Positions 1 through 5,578 of a stretch of DNA of 5,578 bases are shown here, piece after piece. The stretch is from an uncultured Rhodospirillales bacterium (GTDB taxonomy: Bacteria; Pseudomonadota; Alphaproteobacteria; Acetobacterales; Acetobacteraceae): contig CAIYPH010000657.1 in NCBI GenBank assembly GCA_903928045.1, forward strand, positions 1 through 5,578, read 5' to 3'. The translations under genes and the position numbers were made by a program. The notes beneath the pieces were generated by a model that worked only from the letters and a program-made list of their open reading frames with translations, searched no databases and was not told the DNA's origin. Numbering within the stretch: position 1 is the first letter of the stretch; each line of letters opens with the position of its first letter.

Positions 1-363
1 ATGGGCGGTGGCCATGGAGACGGCGAGGATGGCGTTGCCGCCAAGCTTGGTCTTCGCCGGCGTGCCGTCGAGCGCGATCATGATGCCGTCGATATCGCCC
101 TGGTTGGCACCATCGCGCCCGATCACCGCATCGGCGATGGGGTCAACCACGTTCTCGACCGCTTTGGTGACGTCATAACCGCCGAAAGCGGTGCCACCAT
201 CCCGCAGGTCCAGCGCCTCGCCGGAGCCGGTGGAGGCGCCGGCCGGGGCGATGGCGCGGCCGACGGCGCCGCCGGCCAGCATCACCTCGGCCTCCACGGT
301 CGGGCGGCCGCGGCTGTCCCACACCCGGCGGCCATGGACATAGACGATCTCGGTTTCGCTCAT
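1..363 (-). CDS. eno: Enolase-family protein (phosphopyruvate hydratase-like), N-terminal part, cut by window edge
   Basis: Translating the minus strand from the ATG at 363 gives 121 residues that follow the enolase N-terminal domain throughout: [12 protein letters not shown] (16-27), APAGASTG (39-46, with the mobile-loop Ser44 that ligates the second Mg in enolases), EALDLRDG (49-56), [11 protein letters not shown] (91-101) and the GGNAILAVS stretch (108-116). Enolase interconverts 2-phosphoglycerate and phosphoenolpyruvate in the cytoplasm. The catalytic Glu/Lys residues of the C-terminal barrel lie outside the window. Several near-invariant positions differ from housekeeping enolases: Arg20 replaces Asn in SRGNPT, Ala40 replaces Ser in PSGAST, and GYDV (62-65) replaces GKGV. 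This suggests a secondary paralogue acting on a related substrate. The start overlaps the kinase stop as ATGA (360-363), and a GAGAGGA Shine-Dalgarno lies within the kinase end (complement of 373-379), so translation is probably coupled. Family assignment is secure; glycolytic function is not. Confidence 0.9.
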   Translation of the reverse strand, partial: MSETEIVYVHGRRVWDSRGRPTVEAEVMLAGGAVGRAIAPAGASTGSGEALDLRDGGTAFGGYDVTKAVENVVDPIADAVIGRDGANQGDIDGIMIALDGTPAKTKLGGNAILAVSMATAH

Positions 364-1364
364 CGGGCGAGTTCCTCTCTCCAGGCCGCGGCAATGGCGG
401 CGAGGCGGTCGACGGGGGAGGCCAGCAGCGCCCGCGCCGCACTGCGGACATGGGCGCGCTGCCTGTCGGTGGTGATGTATTCGGCTGGCGACTTGCCGTC
501 GACCCTCGCCAGCAGCAATCCGGGCAGGAGATGGGCGACGCGGGCCTCGATGGCGTCGCGGCGCTCCCAGGTGACCCCTGCGAGATAGGCCTCCGTCATG
601 GCGGCGAAGCAGGCGAGGAACGCGGGCGTCGCGGCCGGCGTCCACAGGCATTTCAGCAGCAAATGGTTGAGGCAGAAGGCGAGATCGAAGGCCGGGTCGC
701 CCCACCAGGCGCATTCGGCGTCGAGGAAGACGGGGCCATCGGGGCCGATGAGGATGTTCTTCGGGCTGACATCGCCATGCACCAAGGCGCGTTTGTTCGC
801 CTGGGTGGTTGCGATCAGCGCCTCGAGCACCGCGGCGCGATCGGGGTGGGCGCGGGCGGTGGCGGCGAGATAGGGCTCGAGGCGGATATCGTAAAAAATC
901 GCGTCAGTGGGGAACTCGGCGGCGACCGTGGGGTCGATGGCGGTGGCGGTGTGAATGCGCACCAGCGTGGCGCCGACGGCGGCGGCGAAAGCGGGGTCGG
1001 CACGTCCGTCGCGCAATTCGCTCTTCCAGAGGAAATATCGCTCGGGCGGCAGGAATGCCATGGCGAGCGCGCCGGCCTCCTCGTCCTGCCCCAGCAGCTG
1101 CGGCACGCAACCGGGCGCGGCGGCGGCGGCGCGTTGCATCCAGCGTGCCTCGTAGCGGTTGCGCGACACCGGCGCCCGCCAATCCGCGGCGACGCGCAGT
1201 TTTCCCAATGCCCGCTTCACGCAGATGGGGCCTGAAGCGGTCTCGATGCGCCAGATATCGGACGAGACGCCGCCGGTCAGCGGCGCGCCGGTGATCGATG
1301 CATCGGCGATTCCCATGCGGCGCAGGGCGGCGATGATCTCGGGAGGTGGCAATATCGCGGTCAT
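360..1364 (-). CDS. Phosphotransferase of the aminoglycoside phosphotransferase (APH)/choline kinase fold
   Basis: A 334-residue protein with the full small-molecule kinase layout. It has a glycine-containing N-lobe loop (GGVSSDIW, 31-38), the ATP-contacting lysine in ICVKRA (Lys50), the catalytic Brenner motif HGDVSPKN (196-203, Asp198 as likely base) and the metal-binding Asp215 in FLDAE, followed by [10 protein letters not shown] (220-229). A conserved-looking [13 protein letters not shown] segment sits near the C-terminus (285-297). The family transfers the ATP gamma-phosphate to hydroxyls of aminoglycosides, choline, methylthioribose, homoserine and other metabolites. Nothing here marks it as an antibiotic-resistance enzyme. 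The location next to an enolase-family gene (4-bp overlap) and opposite a PLP/M81 operon points to phosphorylation of a catabolic hydroxy-acid or amino-acid intermediate; that is inference. The ATG at 1364 is chosen because it is preceded by ACAGGA at about 8 nt and gives a normal family length. It is cytoplasmic, with no signal peptide or membrane segment. Confidence 0.88.
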   Translation of the reverse strand: MTAILPPPEIIAALRRMGIADASITGAPLTGGVSSDIWRIETASGPICVKRALGKLRVAADWRAPVSRNRYEARWMQRAAAAAPGCVPQLLGQDEEAGALAMAFLPPERYFLWKSELRDGRADPAFAAAVGATLVRIHTATAIDPTVAAEFPTDAIFYDIRLEPYLAATARAHPDRAAVLEALIATTQANKRALVHGDVSPKNILIGPDGPVFLDAECAWWGDPAFDLAFCLNHLLLKCLWTPAATPAFLACFAAMTEAYLAGVTWERRDAIEARVAHLLPGLLLARVDGKSPAEYITTDRQRAHVRSAARALLASPVDRLAAIAAAWREELAR

Positions 1365-1431
1365 CGGGGCATCCTGTCGGCGAAGCGTCCCGCGGGCAAC
1401 CTGTGGCAGCGAGCGGGTGGGGGAGGATCGG
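1365..1431. promoter_or_regulatory. Short divergent intergenic region, presumed promoter/operator for both gene groups
   Basis: These 67 bp are the only space between the divergent kinase and PLP-enzyme start codons, so promoters for both directions should lie here or inside the flanking 5' ends. No convincing -35/-10 pair is visible, which is common in GC-rich alphaproteobacteria. Two repeats are visible: a direct repeat GCAWCCTGT at 1369-1377 and 1396-1404 (27-bp offset, one mismatch) and a perfect 8-bp palindrome CCCGCGGG at 1389-1396 between the copies. These could be operator half-sites for a shared regulator, but in GC-rich DNA they could also be chance. Confidence 0.4.
1421..1426 (+). 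promoter_or_regulatory. Shine-Dalgarno GGGAGG that fixes the start of the PLP enzyme gene
   Basis: GGGAGG lies 5 nt before the ATG at 1432. It supports that start over in-frame ATGs further upstream (from 1159), which would run antisense through the kinase gene and add a tail absent from the family. Confidence 0.75.
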
Positions 1432-2592
1432 ATGATCTACGATGAGCTTGGCGTCAAACCGCTGATCAACGCGGCCGGCACGGTGACGCGCCTCTCAGGC
1501 GGCATCATGGCGCCAGAGGTGGCGGAGGCGATGCGGCAGGCCTCGCTCGCCTGCGTCGACATGGTGCAGATGCAGGCCGCCGCCTGCCGCGCCATCCGCG
1601 CCGCGACGGGGGCGGAGGCCGGCATCGTCACCTCCGGCGCCTCGGCCGCCGTGCTGCTCGGCGCCGGCGCCTGCCTCGCCGGGCTTGACCCCGGCAAGAT
1701 GAACCGCCTGCCCGAGGTCGCCGATGGGCGGCGGGAGTTCATCGTCGTGCGCAGCCAGCGCAACATGTACGACCGCGCCATCGTGGTGGCGGGCGGCAAG
1801 CTGGTGGAGGTCGGCATTCCCGACCGCTACTCCGGCCCCGGCGTGCGCGACGCCGCTGCCTGGGAGATCGAGGAGGCGATCGGGCCGAACACCGCCGGCA
1901 TCTATTACCTGGCGCAGACCCAATCCAAACCCTCCCTGCGCGAGGTCGCGTCGGTGGCACGGCGGCACGGGCTGCCGGTGCTGGTGGATGCCGCGGCGCA
2001 ACTGCCGCCCGCGAGCAACCTGCGCGACTACCTGGACGAGGGGGCGGACCTGGTCTGCTTCAGTGGCGGCAAGGCGCTGGGCGGGCCGCAATCTTCCGGC
2101 ATCCTCGCCGGACGCGCCGATCTTGTCGGCTCCGCGCTGTTGCAGATGCTGGACCTCGACGTCGATGTCGAGACCTGGGCGCCGCCGCGCGAGTTCGCCA
2201 TGCTCGGCCAGCTCCGCGGCCTGCCGCATCACGGCATCGGCCGCTCCTGCAAGGTGGGCAAGGAGGAGATCGCCGGGCTGATCACCGCGCTCAACCGCTT
2301 CGTCGCCGAACCACCTGACGCGCGGCATGCCCGTCTGCACGGCCGCGCCACGCGGATGCTGGGCGCGGGCGGCGAGGGGCTGTCGCTCACCAGTGGTCCG
2401 GTGCCGCTGCTGGCCTGGAAAGTGGGCGATGGCGCGCGGGCCATGGCGGCCAAGCTGCTGGCCGGCGATCCCGCGATCGCCTGCGGCATGGGCCGCGCCG
2501 ATGAGGGTGTGCTGCTGTTCAACCCGATGGCGATCACAGATGCCCAAGCCGACGATATCGCCCGCGCCATTGCCCGCATGCGGGCAGCCTGA
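1432..2592 (+). CDS. Fold-type I PLP enzyme, SelA / D-glucosaminate-6-phosphate ammonia-lyase-like (DgaE-type)
   Basis: A 386-residue cytoplasmic protein opening with IYDELGVKPLINAAGT, a start typical of the SelA-like/DgaE branch of aminotransferase class V enzymes. Visible PLP features are the phosphate-cradle TSGASA (67-72), Asp186 in VLVDAAAQLPP (expected to pair with the pyridine nitrogen) and the Schiff-base Lys214 in CFSGGKALGGPQSSGIL. GGPQ right after the lysine is characteristic of SelA and of the ammonia-lyase relatives. Known relatives convert seryl-tRNA to selenocysteinyl-tRNA, or eliminate ammonia and water from D-glucosaminate-6-phosphate. True SelA is unlikely: at 386 residues it is shorter than the usual bacterial SelA of about 460, and no selB or tRNA-Sec is nearby. 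An elimination or lyase reaction on a (possibly phosphorylated) hydroxyamino acid is the best guess. It is the first gene of a three-gene run, 23 bp before the next ORF. The exact substrate is unknown. Confidence 0.85.
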   Translation: MIYDELGVKPLINAAGTVTRLSGGIMAPEVAEAMRQASLACVDMVQMQAAACRAIRAATGAEAGIVTSGASAAVLLGAGACLAGLDPGKMNRLPEVADGRREFIVVRSQRNMYDRAIVVAGGKLVEVGIPDRYSGPGVRDAAAWEIEEAIGPNTAGIYYLAQTQSKPSLREVASVARRHGLPVLVDAAAQLPPASNLRDYLDEGADLVCFSGGKALGGPQSSGILAGRADLVGSALLQMLDLDVDVETWAPPREFAMLGQLRGLPHHGIGRSCKVGKEEIAGLITALNRFVAEPPDARHARLHGRATRMLGAGGEGLSLTSGPVPLLAWKVGDGARAMAAKLLAGDPAIACGMGRADEGVLLFNPMAITDAQADDIARAIARMRAA

Positions 2593-2602
2593 ACACGACG
2601 AC

Positions 2603-2609
2603 AGGGAGA
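2603..2609 (+). promoter_or_regulatory. Shine-Dalgarno AGGGAGA before the D-serine-dehydratase-like gene
   Basis: The 23-bp gap between the first two plus-strand genes contains AGGGAGA about 6 nt before the ATG at 2616, a good ribosome site in an otherwise featureless spacer. No promoter or terminator fits in the gap, so the two genes are very probably co-transcribed. Confidence 0.65.
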
Positions 2610-2615
2610 AACACA

Positions 2616-3902
2616 ATGAACCTCGACGCCATTGCCGCCAGCCCGCTCGATGATCGTAGCAAGGGCATTCCCGGTGGCACCGCGCCGTTCCGCCTCGATG
2701 CGATCGCCGCCAAGGGCTGGAACGTGCTGCGCGAGGACCTCAACATGCCGGTCGCGGTGCTGAAGGAGAGCGCGCTCACCCATAACAGCGCCTGGATGCG
2801 CGATTTTCTCTCCCGCTCCCATGCGGTGATCGCGCCGCATGGTAAGACGACGATGGCGCCGCAGTTGTTCAAGCGCCAACTCGATGACGGCGCCTGGGCC
2901 ATCACGCTCGCCACCCCGCAGCAAGTGCAGGTGGCCCGCGCGCATGGCGTGCAGCGCATCGTGCTGGCCAACCAACTGATCGGCCGCCATGCGATCGACT
3001 GGGTGCTGAGCGAGTTGAAGCGCGATCCCGGCTTCGATTTCTACTGCCTGGTCGATTCCGAAGCCGGCGTGCGCATGCTTGCCGATGCCGCCCGCGCCGC
3101 CGATATCGGCCGGCCGATCCAGGTGTTCCTCGAAGGCGGCGCGCTCGGCGGCCGCACCGGGGTACGCGATCGCGCGACGGGTCTCGCGGTCGCGCGCGCG
3201 GTGAAGGCGGCCTCGCCCTATCTCGCGCTGCGCGGCGTTGAAGGCTTCGAGGGATTGTTCGGCGGCACCCGCGAGGAGATCGAGGGCAAAGTGCGGGACT
3301 TCCTCGAACTCCTCGTGACGCTCGCGAAGGACTGCGAGGCCGAGGGCCTGTTCGGGCCTGGCGAGGTGATCCTCACCGCTGGCGGCTCGGCCTATTATGA
3401 CATGGTGATGGCCCGGTTCCGCCACGCCGGGCTCGCATCGCCGGTGAAGATTGTCATCCGCAGCGGCTGCTACCTCAGCCATGATTCCGGCCGCTACCGG
3501 CGTGGCTTCACCGAGATTGTCGAGCGCACACCTGATGCTGCGCAGGGCGGCGGACTGGTCTCCGCCATCGAAGTCTGGGCCTACGTGCAGTCCCGCCCTG
3601 AGCCCGGTAAGGTGTTGCTCACGATGGGCGCGCGTGACACCCAGTCCGACGTGATGCCGCTGCCCGAGACCTGGTTTCGCGCGGGGATGAACGCACCGGC
3701 CCGGGTGCCGCCCGGGCATGTCTGCACCGGGATGAACGACCAGCACACCCACATGACGGTGCCGCATGACTCGCCGCTCGCGGTGGGCGACCTCGTTTCT
3801 TTCGGCGTCTCGCATCCTTGCCTCACGTTCGACAAGTGGAACGTGCTCTACGTCGTCGATGATGCCTACAACGTGGTGTCCGCCGTGCGGACGTTCTTGT
3901 GA
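2616..3902 (+). CDS. Amino acid deaminase / D-serine dehydratase-like protein (fold-type III PLP, alanine-racemase-type barrel)
   Basis: A 428-residue protein with an N-terminal alanine-racemase-type barrel (about 40-290) and a C-terminal D-serine-dehydratase-like domain (about 300-425). The PLP lysine is Lys77 in APHGKTTMAP, the family signature after the first strand. A second conserved block, SGCYLSHDSG (283-292), probably helps cradle the PLP phosphate. SHPC near the C-terminus gives His400-x-Cys402, matching the His-x-Cys zinc pair of eukaryotic D-serine dehydratases, at a similar distance from the C-terminus (26 residues here). This indicates a zinc-assisted dehydratase or deaminase acting on a D-beta-hydroxy amino acid (D-serine, D-threonine or 3-hydroxyaspartate type), giving a 2-oxo acid and ammonia. 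Close relatives are D-threonine and 3-hydroxyaspartate aldolases, so aldolase chemistry remains possible. It sits mid-operon between another PLP enzyme and an M81 hydrolase. No signal peptide. The substrate is not determined by sequence. Confidence 0.88.
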   Translation: MNLDAIAASPLDDRSKGIPGGTAPFRLDAIAAKGWNVLREDLNMPVAVLKESALTHNSAWMRDFLSRSHAVIAPHGKTTMAPQLFKRQLDDGAWAITLATPQQVQVARAHGVQRIVLANQLIGRHAIDWVLSELKRDPGFDFYCLVDSEAGVRMLADAARAADIGRPIQVFLEGGALGGRTGVRDRATGLAVARAVKAASPYLALRGVEGFEGLFGGTREEIEGKVRDFLELLVTLAKDCEAEGLFGPGEVILTAGGSAYYDMVMARFRHAGLASPVKIVIRSGCYLSHDSGRYRRGFTEIVERTPDAAQGGGLVSAIEVWAYVQSRPEPGKVLLTMGARDTQSDVMPLPETWFRAGMNAPARVPPGHVCTGMNDQHTHMTVPHDSPLAVGDLVSFGVSHPCLTFDKWNVLYVVDDAYNVVSAVRTFL

Positions 3903-3906
3903 GGAG
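3901..3906 (+). promoter_or_regulatory. Shine-Dalgarno GAGGAG overlapping the upstream stop codon, fixes the M81 gene start
   Basis: GAGGAG begins inside the TGA stop (3900-3902) of the preceding gene and stands 7 nt before the ATG at 3914. This favours ATG 3914 over the in-frame GTG at 3899, which would add five residues and has no such site. The stop/ribosome-site overlap implies translational coupling of the two genes. Confidence 0.75.
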
Positions 3907-3913
3907 CCGCACG

Positions 3914-5383
3914 ATGCGCATTTTTGCCTGCACGCTCGCAACCGAGACCAACACCTTCTCCCCGCTGCCGACCGCGATGGACGGCTATCGCGACACCGTG
4001 TTCCTACGCCCCGGCGAGCACCCGGAGGAGACGCCGTTGATGTGCACCGCGCCGCTTTGGGTGGCGCGGCGGCGCGCGGCGGCGGAGGGGTTCACGCTGA
4101 TCGAAGGCAGCTGCTTCGCCGCCTCCCCGGCCGGCTACACCAATCGCGCCGATTACGAGACCATGCGCGACGAAATTCTCGCCCAGGTGAAGGCCGCTAT
4201 GCCGCTCGATGGCGTGCTGCTCGGCCTGCATGGCGCGATGGTGGCGCATGGCTATGACGACGTGGAGGGCGACATCGCCGAGCGGGTGCGCGCCATCGTC
4301 GGGCCGGATTGCGTGATCGGCATGGAGCTCGATCCGCACTGCCACCTCACGTTGAAGCGCGTCAGCCTGTGCGACATCATCATCCTCTACAAGGAATTCC
4401 CCCATACCGACGTGGTGGACCGTGCGGAGGAACTCCTCACTCACGTGCTCGCCACCATCCGCAAGCAGATCAAGCCTGTCATGTCGATGTACGACTGCCG
4501 GCAGATCGGATCCTACCCCACCACGCTGCCGCTGATGCGCGCCTTCGTGGACCGCATGATCGGCCTGGAGGGCAAGGACGGCATTCTCTCGATCTCCATC
4601 GGCCATTGCTTCCCCTATGCCGACGTCCCCGAACTCGGCGGGCGCATCCTCGTCGTCACCGATGGCGACAAGGCACAGGCGGACCGGCTGGCCACCGCGA
4701 TCGGCGAGGAATTCGTCGCCATGCGCGGCAAGACGGCGCCCGACTACTTCGAAGTGGCCGATGGCGTGAGCACCGCAATCGCCGCCAACGTCTCCCCGGT
4801 GGTGATGGCGGATCCCGCCGATAACGCCGGTGGCGGAGCGCCCTCTGACAACACCACCATCCTGCGCGACCTCATCGCCCGGGATGCCCAGGGCGCCGCG
4901 CTCGGCCCGATCTGGGACCCGATTGCCGTGCGCCTGTGCTTTGATGCCGGCATCGGCGCCACGTTCCCGCTGCGCTTCGGCGGCAAGATCGGCCCGGCCT
5001 CGGGCGCGCCGGTAGACGCCATGGTGACGGTGACCGGATTGGCGCGGGACTGTTCGCAGTCCTTCGGGCCGACCCAGTCGCCCCTCGGCGATTGCGCGGC
5101 GATCAAGATCGGTGGCGTCGAGGTGGTGCTGATCACCAACCGCACCCAGGCGCTGGGGCTCGAGCTGTTCCGCAATGTCGGCATCGAGCCGACCGAGCGG
5201 AAAATGCTGGTGGTGAAATCCACCAACCATTTCATGGCCGCCTTCGGGCCCATCGCCAAGAAGGTGATCTATATCGACGCTGACGGACCGATCCCCCGCG
5301 ACTACCGCAAGATCCCCTACACCAAGATCAACCGCCCGATCTGGCCGCTCGATGCCGAGACCAAGCCTGGGCTGATTTTTTGA
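3914..5383 (+). CDS. M81 family metallohydrolase (microcystinase C / MlrC-like)
   Basis: A 489-residue protein, the usual length for M81 proteins, with both family domains. The N-terminal metallohydrolase domain (about 2-293) opens with ATETNTFSP and carries LLGLHGAMVA, MELDPHCHLT (138-147) and YKEFPHTD (159-166). Asp140, His142 and His164 have the 2- and 22-residue spacing of the zinc ligands reported for MlrC. The C-terminal MlrC domain begins near ADPADNAGGGAPSDN (299-313), also typical. MlrC hydrolyses linearised microcystin peptides, but most M81 members occur in non-cyanotoxin organisms next to transport and amino-acid genes, so the general role is probably amide or peptide-like bond cleavage. 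Here it is the last gene of the run, 11 bp after the PLP deaminase, suggesting it releases the amino acid(s) the PLP enzymes act on; this is inference. No export signal is seen, so it is expected in the cytoplasm. The start is set by GAGGAG at 3901. Confidence 0.92.
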   Translation: MRIFACTLATETNTFSPLPTAMDGYRDTVFLRPGEHPEETPLMCTAPLWVARRRAAAEGFTLIEGSCFAASPAGYTNRADYETMRDEILAQVKAAMPLDGVLLGLHGAMVAHGYDDVEGDIAERVRAIVGPDCVIGMELDPHCHLTLKRVSLCDIIILYKEFPHTDVVDRAEELLTHVLATIRKQIKPVMSMYDCRQIGSYPTTLPLMRAFVDRMIGLEGKDGILSISIGHCFPYADVPELGGRILVVTDGDKAQADRLATAIGEEFVAMRGKTAPDYFEVADGVSTAIAANVSPVVMADPADNAGGGAPSDNTTILRDLIARDAQGAALGPIWDPIAVRLCFDAGIGATFPLRFGGKIGPASGAPVDAMVTVTGLARDCSQSFGPTQSPLGDCAAIKIGGVEVVLITNRTQALGLELFRNVGIEPTERKMLVVKSTNHFMAAFGPIAKKVIYIDADGPIPRDYRKIPYTKINRPIWPLDAETKPGLIF

Positions 5384-5391
5384 GGGAAGGT

Positions 5392-5415
5392 GTTCTTTTT
5401 GTGAACAAAAAGAAC
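5392..5415 (+). terminator. Hairpin just after the M81 gene, possible terminator
   Basis: A perfect 10-bp stem GTTCTTTTTG/CAAAAAGAAC with a TGAA loop starts 8 nt after the stop codon at 5383. The stem is A/T-rich and is followed by C, an A run, then CTTTTT, not by an immediate U tract, so it is not a classical intrinsic terminator. It could still act in transcript ending or 3'-end protection, or be only the left sub-hairpin of the larger repeat. Confidence 0.35.
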
Positions 5416-5502
5416 CAAAAAAACTTTTTCCGACTTCGTTGCCGTTGGCTCCTCTCCCGGGATAGTTGGACGCGGTGCAAGCCAGTGGAATAAAAGTTTT
5501 TT

Positions 5503-5527
5503 GCTTCTTTTTTTCAAAAATAGAAGC
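5503..5527. repeat. Right-arm hairpin of the AT-rich repeat
   Basis: GCTTCT pairs with AGAAGC (5503-5508 with 5522-5527); after one T/T mismatch, the T run pairs with AAAAA (5516-5520), leaving a loop of about 3 nt. It is the counterpart of the left-arm hairpin at 5392-5415, giving the element its symmetric two-hairpin form. Confidence 0.55.
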
Positions 5528-5564
5528 GATTCCTTGCCTTCTCAATCGTAACGGATAGCCGCGC

Positions 5565-5578
5565 ATGATCGACAACCC
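5565..5578 (+). CDS. Possible start of a further plus-strand gene, cut by window edge
   Basis: An ATG at 5565 opens a frame reading MIDN before the window ends. A weak GGATAG lies about 6 nt upstream (5553-5558), after base composition has returned to GC-rich. Four codons cannot identify a product, and the ATG could be chance. It is recorded because the AT-rich repeat ends just before it, which is where a following gene would be expected. Confidence 0.2.

Larger units (their letters stand above)
5384..5545. repeat. AT-rich imperfect inverted repeat (about 160 bp), probable dispersed intergenic element
   Basis: After the M81 stop the composition switches abruptly to A/T runs. The left arm AAAAAGAACCAAAAAAACTTTTT (5407-5429 region) matches the reverse complement of the right arm (5492-5514) with one substitution and one indel. 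Outer parts also correspond: GGGAAGG (5384-5390) with the complement of CCTTGCC (5532-5538). Each arm holds its own hairpin. The middle (about 5431-5490) is GC-rich, with TGGCT/AGCCA at 5446-5450 and 5480-5484 and CCCGGG at 5456-5461 near the dyad centre. No ORF of coding character is seen. The two-arm, hairpin-in-each-arm design resembles MITE- or BIME-type dispersed repeats, and I recall similar A/T-run repeats from Acetobacteraceae. It may also serve as a transcription end. Confidence 0.65.

Noticed and set aside
1..588. Long plus-strand open frame over the enolase and kinase 3' end
   Set aside because: It is antisense to the clear enolase N-terminus and kinase C-terminus. Its translation is low-complexity Gly/Ala/Arg/His with no family motif, as expected for a shadow frame in GC-rich DNA.
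450..1235. 261-residue plus-strand open frame inside the kinase gene
   Set aside because: Gly-rich antisense shadow of the kinase, which holds the intact HGD and DAE motifs on the other strand.
360..1364. Aminoglycoside-resistance gene
   Set aside because: The APH fold is shared by many metabolic kinases, and the operon context is metabolic. Nothing in the sequence points to a specific resistance subfamily.
1159..1431. Upstream in-frame extension of the first PLP enzyme
   Set aside because: It would overlap the divergent kinase by about 200 bp, lacks a ribosome site and adds a non-homologous tail. ATG 1432 has GGGAGG at 5 nt.
1432..2592. Selenocysteine synthase SelA
   Set aside because: Shorter than typical bacterial SelA, starts like DgaE-type proteins, and no selB, selD or tRNA-Sec is in the window.
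2229..3941. 570-residue minus-strand open frame
   Set aside because: Antisense to the deaminase and the end of the first PLP gene, His/Arg/Ala-rich, with no motif. The plus strand carries conserved active-site residues through the same bases.
5384..5564. Insertion sequence with terminal inverted repeats
   Set aside because: The inverted repeat is too short to hold a transposase, and no clear target-site duplication was seen. A non-coding dispersed repeat fits better.
4004..5575. 523-residue minus-strand open frame
   Set aside because: Antisense to the M81 gene and running through the AT-rich repeat. No recognisable domain, and composition typical of a shadow frame.

Overview
The window is GC-rich, strongly G/C-ending in codon use, and reads like an alphaproteobacterial chromosome. 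The AT-rich inverted repeat after the last full gene resembles intergenic repeats I associate with Acetobacteraceae (Acidiphilium/Roseomonas-type genomes). That placement is tentative and rests on memory of the repeat style, not on a search.

Layout: two divergent gene groups share a 67-bp gap at 1365-1431. Leftward (minus strand) run an APH-fold small-molecule kinase (360-1364) and, overlapping its stop codon by 4 bp, the N-terminal third of an enolase-family protein (363 to beyond base 1). Rightward (plus strand) run three tightly packed genes: a fold-type I PLP enzyme of the SelA / D-glucosaminate-6-phosphate ammonia-lyase type (1432-2592), a fold-type III PLP enzyme of the D-serine-dehydratase-like 'amino acid deaminase' type (2616-3902), and an M81 (microcystinase C/MlrC-like) zinc hydrolase (3914-5383). 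The rightward group is followed by a roughly 160-bp AT-rich imperfect inverted repeat that may end the transcript. A possible next gene starts at 5565 and is cut by the window edge.

Together the five genes look like a small catabolic cluster for an amino- or hydroxyamino-acid-type compound, possibly a D-amino acid or amino sugar acid. The M81 enzyme would cleave an amide or peptide-like bond, the two PLP enzymes would remove ammonia or water from the released amino acids, the kinase would phosphorylate a hydroxylated intermediate, and the enolase-like protein would dehydrate a phosphorylated 2-phosphoglycerate-like acid. Family assignments are well supported by motifs. The pathway and substrate are inference, and I know of no described pathway with this exact combination. 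No RNA gene, CRISPR array or insertion-sequence transposase was seen.
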